Below the pieces are notes generated by a model. It did not search any database. It worked only from the letters and a program-made list of their open reading frames with translations, and was not told the DNA's origin. A DNA stretch of 5,763 nucleotides, from assembly GCA_023249255.1 (NCBI GenBank), contig JAHFCY010000205.1, forward strand, positions 1-5,763, read 5' to 3'. Positions 1 to 5,763 of this stretch are shown here, piece by piece. Within the stretch, counting starts at the first letter, position 1, and each line of letters opens with the position of its first letter. A program made the translations under genes and the position numbers. The stretch is from Candidatus Lindowiibacteriota bacterium (lineage in GTDB: Bacteria; Lindowbacteria; 2-12-FULL-62-27).

Positions 1-2
1 CG

Positions 3-818
3 ACGCGCTCGGCGGCGCTTTGGACTGTGTTCTGGGTGAGCGTGGCGATGGCGTTCAATGGCGTGGTCTACGCGCTGTTGGGCAGGGCGCCGGCTCTGGA
101 ATTTCTGACGGCGTATCTGGTGGAAGAATCGCTGAGCCTGGACAACATGTTTGTGTTCATCATGATTTTTTCGTATTTCAGCGTCGCGCAAAAGAACAAA
201 CGCCGGATTTTGCACTGGGGCATATTCCTCGCGATCCTCATGCGCCTCGCGTTCATTTTCGCCGGCGTCGCCCTGCTCGAAAAATTCCACTGGATGCTGT
301 ACGTCTTCGGCGTCGTACTGGTGTGGACCGGCGTCAAGATGGGAACCGCGGGCGAGGAAAAGGTCGAGCCGGAAAAAAATCTGCTTCTGCGCACCTGCAA
401 AAAACTCATGCCGTTTCTCGACCGGCACGACGGCCACGATTTTTTCATCAGCCACGGCGAACGCTGGCACGGCACGCCTGCCCTGGCGACGCTGGTGGTG
501 ATCGCGGCCAGCGACCTCATCTTCGCCGTCGACTCCATTCCGGCCGTCCTGGCGATCAGCAAAGATTTTCTGATTGTCGCGTCGTCCAACGTTTTTGCCG
601 TGCTGGGTCTTCGCGCGCTGTTTTTTCTGATCTCGGGCCTCGTGGGCATGTTCCGATTTCTGAAAATCGGCATTGCAGTCATTTTGTGTTTCATCGGCGT
701 GAAAATGCTGATCGCCGCCGTTTACACCATTTCGATCGGTTTCTCTCTCGGCATGATCGCCGGCGTCATCGCAACGTCGATCGCGGCGTCCGTTCTGATC
801 CGGGTGCCTGCGGAGTAA
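3..818 (+). CDS. TerC/Alx-family integral membrane protein, 5'-truncated by window edge
   Basis: This is a polytopic inner-membrane protein of the TerC/Alx family, known for roles in tellurium resistance or in manganese and other metal-ion export. 271 residues are visible. The frame is open to the left edge (from position 3, starting T-R-S-A-A-L-W-T), and family members run to about 300-330 residues, so roughly the first 35-50 are missing. The GTG at 27 could be read as a start, but family resemblance continues upstream of it. Visible family signatures are the acidic motif E-E-S-L-S-L-D-N at fragment residues 41-48 and the second-half motif D-L-I-F-A-V-D-S-I-P at 171-180. Both lie in predicted helices, and their acidic residues are the likely metal-binding positions. 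Several more hydrophobic helices follow, and a charged cytoplasmic-type loop rich in K, E, H and D lies at about 115-155. The gene converges on leuD with only 24 bp between stops. The family call is firm; the transported ion is not visible from sequence. Confidence 0.93.
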   Translation, partial: TRSAALWTVFWVSVAMAFNGVVYALLGRAPALEFLTAYLVEESLSLDNMFVFIMIFSYFSVAQKNKRRILHWGIFLAILMRLAFIFAGVALLEKFHWMLYVFGVVLVWTGVKMGTAGEEKVEPEKNLLLRTCKKLMPFLDRHDGHDFFISHGERWHGTPALATLVVIAASDLIFAVDSIPAVLAISKDFLIVASSNVFAVLGLRALFFLISGLVGMFRFLKIGIAVILCFIGVKMLIAAVYTISIGFSLGMIAGVIATSIAASVLIRVPAE

Positions 819-819
819 A

Positions 820-859
820 AAGCCGCAGCGCGCCGGCTCCGGTCATCCCTCGGCGGCTT
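820..859. terminator. Possible weak bidirectional terminator hairpin between convergent genes
   Basis: A 7-bp inverted repeat, AAGCCGC (820-826) and GCGGCTT (853-859), sits between the converging stop codons of the TerC gene and leuD and reaches into the last codons of leuD. The arms end in short A and T runs on the appropriate sides, as a bidirectional terminator would. The 26-nt loop is long, though it contains a smaller CCG/CGG stem, and the U-tract is short. The call rests on position and symmetry only. Confidence 0.25.
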
Positions 860-1454
860 GAAACCGGTTCAGGTAGGGAATTCGGCCGGCGGTTGTCCGG
901 ACTTTCTCCATGTTTTCCAGCATGAGCCGGGTTGAATCCCACGTGCCTTCCGTCAGCGCTTTTTGCACAACGTCCGCGATATGGATCGGAACAGTCTTGC
1001 CGCTGTAGGTCACCGTGCGATGGACGAGCGAAAGGCGGATGGACGTGCCGGGATTTGCGCGGACGGCGGCCATGAGGTCGATGACCTCTCGCTCATCCAT
1101 GGTCACGGTTGGCGCGCCCAACATCGTGCAGTTTCCCGCGAAAATTTCGGCGAAGGATTCACCGACGACGGCTTTGATGCCGTGCCGGAGGATCGCCTGG
1201 GGCGCGTGCTCGCGGGATGAGCCACAGCCGAAATTTTTGTTGACGATGAGGATCTTCGCGCCGTCGTATTTGTGATCGTTGAAGGGATGCGGACGCAGTT
1301 CACCTTTCGAATCGTGGCGTTCGTCGTAAAACGCGTACTTGCCCATGTTCGTAAACGTGATCTCTTTCAAGTAGCGAGCCGGGATGATCCGGTCGGTGTC
1401 GATGTCGTTGCCTTCGACCGGAATACCCGTGCCGGAGATTTCAGTGATTTTCAA
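843..1454 (-). CDS. leuD: 3-isopropylmalate dehydratase small subunit
   Basis: LeuD is the swivel-domain subunit of isopropylmalate isomerase. With LeuC it converts 2-isopropylmalate to 3-isopropylmalate in cytoplasmic leucine synthesis. The product is 203 aa, normal for the bacterial form (about 200). Visible signatures are D-I-D-T-D-R-I-I-P at residues 17-25, [12 protein letters not shown] at 74-85 (the substrate-binding aconitase-swivel motif) and [10 protein letters not shown] at 100-109. The start is a TTG at 1454-1452, read as TTG-AAA-ATC-ACT. It is chosen because homology begins there, a GGGAG Shine-Dalgarno-like sequence lies 8 nt upstream, and the TTG overlaps the leuC TGA as TTGA. 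The frame stays open much further upstream (to about 1820) inside leuC, but that extension has no LeuD resemblance and is antisense-free shadow coding. The overlap suggests translation coupled to leuC and a 1:1 subunit ratio. Confidence 0.96.
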   Translation of the reverse strand: MKITEISGTGIPVEGNDIDTDRIIPARYLKEITFTNMGKYAFYDERHDSKGELRPHPFNDHKYDGAKILIVNKNFGCGSSREHAPQAILRHGIKAVVGESFAEIFAGNCTMLGAPTVTMDEREVIDLMAAVRANPGTSIRLSLVHRTVTYSGKTVPIHIADVVQKALTEGTWDSTRLMLENMEKVRTTAGRIPYLNRFQAAEG

Positions 1455-2857
1455 ATTAAAAACTCCCGGGCGTCGACGAGCCGGCCTTCGATCGCCGCCG
1501 CGGCCACCATCACGGGACTCATGAGGATCGTCCGACCGGTGGAGCTGCCCTGCCTGCCGATGAAATTCCGGTTCGACGACGACGCGCAGATTTCTCTTCC
1601 TTTGAGTTTGTCCGGATTCATCGCGAGACACATCGAACAGCCGGCTGCCCGCCATTCGAATCCCGCCTCCGAAAAAATCCGGTCGAGTCCTTCGGCTTCC
1701 GCCTTCTCTTTGACGCTGGTGGAACCCGGGACGACGAGCGCACGGACAGTCTTTGCGACCTTCCGGCCTTTGACGATCCGCGCGGCCTCCCGCAAATCTG
1801 ACAGGCGGGAATTGGTGCACGACCCGATGAATGCGACGTCGATCGGTGTACCGGCGATCGGCCGTCCGGGTTCAAAGCCCATGTGATGATAGGCCAGTTC
1901 TGCGGATTTTCGTTCGGACTCGGGAAATTCCGCGAGAGCCGGCATGCGTTCCCTGATTCCGATCGCCTGTCCCGGAGTGATTCCCCACGTGACCATCGGT
2001 TCGAGTTCGGCGGCGTTGAGATCGACGACGCTGTCGTAGTGCGCGTCGGCGTCGGACGAGACTGACTTCCAGTATTGAACGGCCCGGTCAAAATCTCCGC
2101 CTTTCGGCGCAAACTCCCGGCCGCGGATGAACTCGAACGTCGTCTCGTCCGGATTGATGTATCCGATTCGCGCGCCGCCCTCGATGCTCATGTTGCAGAT
2201 CGACATGCGTTCCTCCATCGTCATGCGGTGGACCGTGTCGCCGGCGTATTCGTAGGCGTAGCCGATGCCGCCGTTCACACCCAATTTCCGGATGATCGCG
2301 AGGATGACATCCTTGGCGTAGACGCCGGGCCGAAGACGCCCCGTGACGTTGATCCGGCGGACTTTCAATTCGGTCATCGCCAGACACTGCGTCGCGAGGA
2401 CGTCCTTGACCTGGCTTGTTCCGATTCCGAACGCCAGCGAGCCGAACGCGCCGTGGGTGCTCGTGTGGCTGTCGCCACAGGCGATGGTCAGGCCGGGCTG
2501 AGTGAGTCCGGTTTCGGGGCCGATCACGTGGACGATGCCTTGATGGGCGTCGCCGATGCCAAAAAATCGGATCCCGAATTCCTTCGCGTTTCGCTCGATG
2601 GCTTTCATCATGTCCTCGGCCTGCCTGTCGGCGAACGGCCGCGCCTGACTGGCAGTGGGCACAATATGGTCCACCGTCGCGACGTTGCGGTCCGGAAAGG
2701 CGACGCGAAGATTCTGTTCGCGAAGCATGTCGAACGCCTGCGGACTCGTCACCTCGTGGACGAGATGAAGGCCGATGAAAAGTTGGGTCTGGCCCGTCGG
2801 CAGTTTCGCGACGGCGTGCAAGTCCCAGATTTTTCGAAACAGACTTTTGCCTGCCAT
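1451..2857 (-). CDS. leuC: 3-isopropylmalate dehydratase large subunit
   Basis: LeuC is the [4Fe-4S] aconitase-family catalytic subunit that isomerises 2-isopropylmalate with LeuD in leucine biosynthesis. From the chosen ATG (2857-2855) the product is 468 aa, close to the 466 of E. coli LeuC. The N-terminus [12 protein letters not shown] matches the family start. The frame is open 31 codons further upstream, but those residues do not look like LeuC. No strong Shine-Dalgarno sequence precedes the ATG; a purine run (GAAAGAAGA) lies too far away, so initiation may be weak or leaderless. Visible motifs are [12 protein letters not shown] at 128-139, G-S-C-T-N-S at 345-350 and C-S-M-C at 407-410. 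The three iron-sulfur ligands are therefore C347, C407 and C410. The C-terminal N-R-N-F-x-G-R-Q-G motif (429-437) is intact. The gene appears complete and functional. It is first in a leuCD transcription unit; leuA and leuB are absent from the window. Confidence 0.97.
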   Translation of the reverse strand: MAGKSLFRKIWDLHAVAKLPTGQTQLFIGLHLVHEVTSPQAFDMLREQNLRVAFPDRNVATVDHIVPTASQARPFADRQAEDMMKAIERNAKEFGIRFFGIGDAHQGIVHVIGPETGLTQPGLTIACGDSHTSTHGAFGSLAFGIGTSQVKDVLATQCLAMTELKVRRINVTGRLRPGVYAKDVILAIIRKLGVNGGIGYAYEYAGDTVHRMTMEERMSICNMSIEGGARIGYINPDETTFEFIRGREFAPKGGDFDRAVQYWKSVSSDADAHYDSVVDLNAAELEPMVTWGITPGQAIGIRERMPALAEFPESERKSAELAYHHMGFEPGRPIAGTPIDVAFIGSCTNSRLSDLREAARIVKGRKVAKTVRALVVPGSTSVKEKAEAEGLDRIFSEAGFEWRAAGCSMCLAMNPDKLKGREICASSSNRNFIGRQGSSTGRTILMSPVMVAAAAIEGRLVDAREFLI

Positions 2858-2973
2858 GGTGCCGGCGAGTATGTCTTCTTTCGGCCGCAAAAAAAAGGCC
2901 GGGCTCTTGTCCGAAAGGCGCGGGAGACGTACAAGATGATTCAAACCCAATCCAGCGCGGAGGTGACAGGCTT
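2858..2973. promoter_or_regulatory. Divergent intergenic region between leuC and the sulfatase-like gene
   Basis: These 116 bp must carry the promoters for both divergent genes unless one is read from further away. On the + strand, TTGTCC (2907-2912) and TACAAG (2930-2935) are spaced by 17 bp, giving a weak sigma70-like candidate for the sulfatase gene. The same segment contains an inverted pair, CTTGT (2906-2910) and ACAAG (2931-2935), so a symmetric operator or bidirectional promoter is possible. Upstream of leuC there is an A8 tract (2889-2896) flanked by CGGCC (2882-2886) and GGCCG (2897-2901). I see no leucine-codon leader peptide or T-box. A strong ribosome-binding site, GGAGGTGA (2959-2966), sits 7 nt before the sulfatase ATG. 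The promoter assignment is inference. Confidence 0.35.
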
Positions 2974-4716
2974 ATGAAACGTGTTGCGGCGATTCTTGCG
3001 GTTGTGATTCTGGCGGTCCTGGCCTATGCGGCGTTTCGGCCGGTCAAATCGCCGAAAGAGGAAATTTTAAAGGGCGCGAAACTTCAGCCCTACAACATCA
3101 TGTACATCACGTCCGAAAGTTTCAACCTTCATCATCTCGGGTGTTACGGCTATACCAAGCTGACGTCGCCCACGATTGATCAACTCGCCAAAGAAGGCGT
3201 CCGGTTCACGCAAATGATCAACGCCTCGGCCTGGACGAACGAGAGCCTCATTTCTCTGTTCACCTCGCTCGAGTCCGGAATCCATGGCGTCATCACGCGC
3301 TCGCGGAACATCGATCCGGCCTGGTACACGCCGCTCGAAATTCTCCACGATCTCGGATACAAGATTCCGCGTCTCCAGGGATTTCAGGGCGATCAGAATC
3401 ACAGCTTTCTTGGATTTGACGACATCGAATATATTTCGAAGTTCGAGTGGTTCGACCGGTATCACGGCCGGGTTCCCCAGCCGTTTTTCTTCTGGTGGCA
3501 TTTTCTTCCGACTCATCTGCCTTACGACGCGCCCGATACGTACCTCAACATGTTTTTCCGTGAGGACATGGTCAAAACGCCGGGAAGCCGCGAACGCATC
3601 GCGCGGGTCCGGAAAGACTCGGTGATTTACCGCTCGTCCGTCACGTTCAATCCCGCCGAGGATGGCGAGGCCATCAACGCGCTCTACTGCGCCGAAGTCC
3701 GCCGGTTCGACGATTTCGTGAAACTCTGTCTCGACACATTGAAGCGCGAGGGGTTGGACAAAAACACCATCGTCATTGTCAGTTGCGACCATGGCGAGGA
3801 AATTCTCGAACACGGCCACGTCGGCCACAGTTCCACGAGCGGCGCCGGCGATCTGTATGACGAACTCATTCATATTCCGTTCATCATGTGGTGTCCGTCG
3901 CTTCTGCCGCAGGGCAAAGTCATCGACGCCCAGATGCGGACCATCGACGTCATGCCGACCCTTTTTGAAATTCTCGGCATTCCCGTACCGTCCTATTTTC
4001 GCGGCAAATCAATGTTGGGCCTCCTCCTCGGCCATGAGCCTGCGGAAGACCGTCTGGCGTTTTCGCAGACTTCAAAATACGGATTCGGCGAGCCTGATCC
4101 GTTCAACGTCAAGGACTACGTCTACTGCGTTCGCACGCCTCAATGGAAATTCATATCGAACGTGTCCAATCGCGAACCCGTGCGTGAGGAACTGTACAGG
4201 ATCGACAGCGACACGACCGAACAGCATGATGTCATCGACACATTCCCGCGCGAGGCCAACGATTTTCGCGCAAAACTGACCGAACGCGTGCTCGAATACA
4301 CGCGCGTCCATCCCCCGGCCATCGACGTGCCGGTTGCGGTCACGCCGCTGGAAAAGGTCAAGGACTTCTTCGGCATTCCGCTTTCGACCTACGATTTCAG
4401 AGGCGTCCCGCGCCCCGCGTGGATCAATCCGAAAGACGGCGTCGACTGGAAGTACGCCCTCACGCAGGGAAAGATCCGCCTGGAGTGGGAAGGCAAACCC
4501 GACTGCCCGTACGTGATCGAGTACGAACTCGGAACGGGCGACTATCATTTGAAAAGCCTCGTGAAGGTGAAAGGCAACGTCCTCGATTTTGGATCCTTCA
4601 CCGAAAATTACTGGAACACCTATCTCGTCGTCCGAAATCCGTTCAAACTCCGCGTGTCGCCCGACAAGGAGCCCAGAGACTGGAGCGACTGGACAACGTT
4701 CCGGTTCGCGCCGTGA
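2974..4716 (+). CDS. Membrane-anchored sulfatase / alkaline-phosphatase-superfamily hydrolase or transferase with C-terminal beta-sandwich-like tail
   Basis: The product is 580 aa and starts at an ATG with a strong GGAGGTGA Shine-Dalgarno 7 nt upstream. Residues 4-20 form a hydrophobic N-terminal segment. It could be an uncleaved anchor or a signal peptide, since A-Y-A at 17-19 would suit signal peptidase I; either way the catalytic part lies outside the cytoplasm. The core spans about 40-450. It shows L-G-C-Y-G-Y at 55-60 followed by T-S-P-T-I-D-Q-L-A, then A-W-T-N-E-S at 86-91, and V-S-C-D-H-G-E-E at 269-276 with G-H-V-G-H at 281-285. These match the sulfatase fold. The usual first metal aspartate is replaced by Glu (T-S-E-S-F at 46-50), and the nucleophile position holds T88 without the Cys/Ser-x-Pro-x-Arg sulfatase signature. 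A formylglycine sulfatase is therefore unlikely. E48/T88/D272/H273 resembles the metal set of LtaS-type phosphoglycerol transferases. Residues 485-580 (L-E-W-E-G, then W-S-D-W-T-T-F) suggest a fibronectin-III-like domain. The substrate is unknown. Confidence 0.88.
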   Translation: MKRVAAILAVVILAVLAYAAFRPVKSPKEEILKGAKLQPYNIMYITSESFNLHHLGCYGYTKLTSPTIDQLAKEGVRFTQMINASAWTNESLISLFTSLESGIHGVITRSRNIDPAWYTPLEILHDLGYKIPRLQGFQGDQNHSFLGFDDIEYISKFEWFDRYHGRVPQPFFFWWHFLPTHLPYDAPDTYLNMFFREDMVKTPGSRERIARVRKDSVIYRSSVTFNPAEDGEAINALYCAEVRRFDDFVKLCLDTLKREGLDKNTIVIVSCDHGEEILEHGHVGHSSTSGAGDLYDELIHIPFIMWCPSLLPQGKVIDAQMRTIDVMPTLFEILGIPVPSYFRGKSMLGLLLGHEPAEDRLAFSQTSKYGFGEPDPFNVKDYVYCVRTPQWKFISNVSNREPVREELYRIDSDTTEQHDVIDTFPREANDFRAKLTERVLEYTRVHPPAIDVPVAVTPLEKVKDFFGIPLSTYDFRGVPRPAWINPKDGVDWKYALTQGKIRLEWEGKPDCPYVIEYELGTGDYHLKSLVKVKGNVLDFGSFTENYWNTYLVVRNPFKLRVSPDKEPRDWSDWTTFRFAP

Positions 4717-4730
4717 ATGGAAGCAAGCCC

Positions 4731-4898
4731 ATGTTTTTGATGAGGATAAATTGGAACCGTCCCCGTTTTATCCGTTGTGGAGCCAATTATCTGGAGAAAC
4801 AGACAAACGTCTTTGAAAAAGCAGGGGCATGGTGGCTGGGATATGATTACAAGTCTATTGAGCCATACTTGGAAAAGAAGGCGTCGAAATTACAATAA
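4731..4898 (+). CDS. Short ORF of unknown function, or 3' remnant of a lost gene
   Basis: The product would be 55 aa from the ATG at 4731, which has a modest GGAAG 7 nt upstream. An in-frame GTG at 4713 would overlap the sulfatase stop as GTGA and give 61 aa. I do not recognise it. The C-terminal half reads like protein (A-G-A-W-W-L-G-Y-D-Y-K-S at about 33-44, then a charged helix ending K-K-A-S-K-L-Q). It is rich in aromatics and lysine and lacks a membrane segment. The first part runs through the inverted repeat at 4744-4773, so the N-terminus may be an accident of a junction. The stop shares a base with the next start (TAATG at 4896-4900), an arrangement typical of co-translated genes. That supports this frame having been the end of a real upstream gene. 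Codon use is AT-richer than in the sulfatase gene. Confidence 0.35.
   Translation: MFLMRINWNRPRFIRCGANYLEKQTNVFEKAGAWWLGYDYKSIEPYLEKKASKLQ
4744..4773. repeat. 7-bp inverted repeat enclosing a GGAACCGTCCCC core
   Basis: GGATAAA (4744-4750) and TTTATCC (4767-4773) are perfect inverted copies around a 16-nt loop containing TTGGAACCGTCCCCG. It lies 27 bp after the sulfatase stop, where composition changes. From memory, similar GGAACC(T)GTCCCC strings recur as dispersed, REP-like extragenic elements in various bacteria. Only one copy is present here, so repeat status cannot be shown from this window. No T-tract follows, so it is a poor intrinsic terminator. Confidence 0.35.
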
Positions 4899-5476
4899 TG
4901 GGAAATATCGCCTATTATCGTTCGAAGCCGCCTTTAGATGCCAAAATACAAGTTTTTTTCGCATTTCTCTTTTCCTTCTTGGCGATTCTCGGTATCTGGA
5001 GATTTGGTTGGATGCTACACGATCCGGAGGACAAGATTGGTGTCGCACTTTCCATTCTGCTAGGAGTTACCTCTATATCGTTCGGGTTCGATTATATGAA
5101 CAAATTTTTTACAGAAACCGTTATTCTCAGTGATACAGAATTGGTCATTAAAAGATTTTGGGGTAAACAAAAGACGGTCCCGACAGACAAAATTATTCAC
5201 GTTTTCCTGAGTACAGCGGCTTGGTACAAATGGATTAAATTGACGTTAGACTCTGGAACTAAATTTATGGTTTGTGCAGAAAAAACGGACGTGGACGGCC
5301 TATTATCCAGACTTAATTTGTTAGCAGAACAGAATCTCGCCAAAAATCCGCAACTCCACGAGAAAGTGCCATCGGCAGAGCGAATGGCTAAACAGGAGCA
5401 TCGTATTACCATTGCAATTATAATTGTCACGATTTGCTATTGCATTACAATGTATTTTTTGCAACGTAAAAAATAA
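4898..5476 (+). CDS. Hypothetical three-helix membrane protein with PH-like central region
   Basis: The product is 192 aa and is not recognised as a named family. Hydrophobic segments at about 17-38 and 46-64 form an N-terminal helical hairpin, and a third helix at about 169-187 ends in a positive tail (Q-R-K-K). The region between them (about 70-142) alternates in a beta-strand pattern. It reads T-V-I-L-S-D-T-E-L-V-I-K-R-F-W-G-K, then V-P-T-D-K-I-I-H-V, then a K-L-T-L-D-S-G-T-K-F turn and a terminal helix. This pattern resembles bacterial PH-like (bPH/YdbT-type) domains found in small membrane proteins; the resemblance is by eye. The ATG overlaps the stop of the short ORF upstream (TAATG). 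A GAAGG lies about 16 nt before it, too far for a normal Shine-Dalgarno, so coupling is likely. Base composition is much lower in GC than in the genes to the left, suggesting acquisition. The role is unknown. Confidence 0.75.
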   Translation: MGNIAYYRSKPPLDAKIQVFFAFLFSFLAILGIWRFGWMLHDPEDKIGVALSILLGVTSISFGFDYMNKFFTETVILSDTELVIKRFWGKQKTVPTDKIIHVFLSTAAWYKWIKLTLDSGTKFMVCAEKTDVDGLLSRLNLLAEQNLAKNPQLHEKVPSAERMAKQEHRITIAIIIVTICYCITMYFLQRKK

Positions 5477-5642
5477 GGACTATGGGTGTGGCCGATGATG
5501 ATTGCAAAGCGCATTCGGCGCGGCGCGTGAACGGCAGTTGAAACAGATGCGGAAACTGAAAGATCGAAGCAGGCAATATCAGTTGTCAAAAGCGCCGATT
5601 GGGATTGTAGCAGAACTTTATGGATGAAATAGGAGGTTGAAA
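5477..5642. other. Intergenic stretch with a possible decayed coding fragment
   Basis: These 166 bp lie between the membrane-protein gene and the insertion sequence and hold no convincing intact gene. One frame is open from the TTG at 5502 to the TGA at 5625-5627 (41 codons). It contains A-A-R-E-R-Q-L-K-Q-M-R-K-L-K, faintly like the R-E-x-Q-L-K helix near the end of GIY-YIG-type small proteins. It could be a remnant of such a gene or chance. The first half (about 5510-5535) is GC-rich, unlike the sequence on both sides, which suggests a patchwork of fragments. No terminator hairpin is evident after the 5476 stop. Confidence 0.2.
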
Positions 5643-5763
5643 TGACCTGCTCCCCGAAAACTGGTCCATCCAAAGTGAGAGTATAAGCTAGATTTGGTGG
5701 AAAAAGGAGGGGCTGTCTATGAAGGGAACGCGGTACACAGAAGAGCAGATTATCGGGATATTG
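5643..5763 (+). mobile_element. Left end of an IS3-family insertion sequence, cut by window edge
   Basis: The terminus is placed at TGACCTGCTCCCCG (from 5643). It begins with the 5'-TGA typical of IS3-family inverted repeats and lies 76 bp before the transposase start, a normal leader length for the family. The right inverted repeat, OrfB and the target duplication are outside the window, so the exact boundary and completeness cannot be verified. The element is oriented with its transposase reading rightward, away from the AT-rich segment. Confidence 0.7.
5719..5763 (+). CDS. IS3-family transposase OrfA, N-terminal 15 codons only
   Basis: The visible product is M-K-G-T-R-Y-T-E-E-Q-I-I-G-I-L, which matches the conserved start of IS3-family OrfA proteins (M-K-x-x-R-F-T-E-E-Q-I-I-x-x-L). 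This is the first helix of their helix-turn-helix domain, which binds the IS ends. An AGGAGG Shine-Dalgarno (5705-5710) lies 8 nt before the ATG. The rest of OrfA and the DDE catalytic OrfB, normally made by frameshifting, lie beyond the right edge. Family assignment is good despite the short length because the motif is distinctive and an IS terminus lies just upstream. Confidence 0.82.
   Translation, partial: MKGTRYTEEQIIGIL

Noticed and set aside
20-925. 301-codon open frame on + overlapping the TerC gene and the end of leuD
   Set aside because: It is an out-of-frame shadow in GC-rich coding DNA: arginine-rich, low-complexity translation with no motif, running through two real genes.
1455-1820. 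Upstream extension of the LeuD frame
   Set aside because: It lies wholly inside leuC, reads as arginine- and glycine-rich shadow, and LeuD resemblance begins exactly at the TTG at 1454.
2889-2903. A8 tract next to GC-rich sequence as an intrinsic terminator for the leuC strand
   Set aside because: On the minus strand the T-run is not preceded by a convincing hairpin; only a 5-bp stem spans the tract itself.
2858-2950. 31-codon N-terminal extension of LeuC
   Set aside because: Family length and the N-terminal motif fit the ATG at 2857; the upstream residues do not resemble LeuC.
2075-2977. 300-codon open frame on + antisense to leuC
   Set aside because: The opposite strand encodes complete LeuC with all iron-sulfur ligands; this frame is its antisense shadow and has no family features.
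3067-3873. 268-codon open frame on - opposite the sulfatase-like gene
   Set aside because: It is an antisense shadow; the + strand has a strong ribosome-binding site and clear catalytic motifs.
5437-5673. 78-codon open frame on - across the 5476 stop and the IS terminus
   Set aside because: It crosses a gene end and an IS end, has no ribosome-binding site or recognisable motif, and is probably chance.

Overview
The window reads as a piece of a moderately GC-rich, environmental, probably Gram-negative bacterial chromosome (a sampled 60-base line inside the sulfatase gene has 37 G/C). An AT-rich accessory segment and the left end of an insertion sequence follow on the right (a sampled line there has 17 G/C in 60). 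I cannot name the lineage. The housekeeping genes are clearly bacterial, and the anchored sulfatase-superfamily protein and GC-rich codon use fit many deep-branching environmental phyla.

Layout. Positions 1-818 (+) hold a TerC/Alx-family membrane protein whose first few dozen residues lie outside the window. It converges on a leuC-leuD pair on the minus strand (leuC 2857-1451, leuD 1454-843). These genes encode the large and small subunits of 3-isopropylmalate dehydratase in leucine biosynthesis. The two genes overlap by four bases, so leuD starts on a TTG inside the leuC stop, which suggests translational coupling. A 116-bp divergent intergenic region (2858-2973) separates leuC from a gene for an N-terminally anchored alkaline-phosphatase/sulfatase-superfamily enzyme (2974-4716, +). 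That enzyme has an unusual metal site that looks like lipoteichoic-acid-synthase-type enzymes, and a beta-sandwich-like tail.

Immediately after the sulfatase stop the base composition drops. The AT-rich segment holds a short ORF of 55-61 codons, a 7-bp inverted repeat around a GGAACCGTCCCC-type core, and a three-helix membrane protein with a PH-like central part (4898-5476). A non-coding or degenerate stretch follows. The window ends in the left terminus and first 15 codons of an IS3-family transposase OrfA (IS starting about 5643).

How the genes fit together. leuC and leuD form one enzyme. TerC and the sulfatase-like protein are independent neighbours with no obvious pathway link to them. 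leuA and leuB are not in the window. The right-hand kilobase is best read as an accessory or acquired region beside an IS. I see no CRISPR array, tRNA, rRNA or recognisable defence system. The most unusual items are the sulfatase-like active site and the unexplained AT-rich two-ORF cassette.
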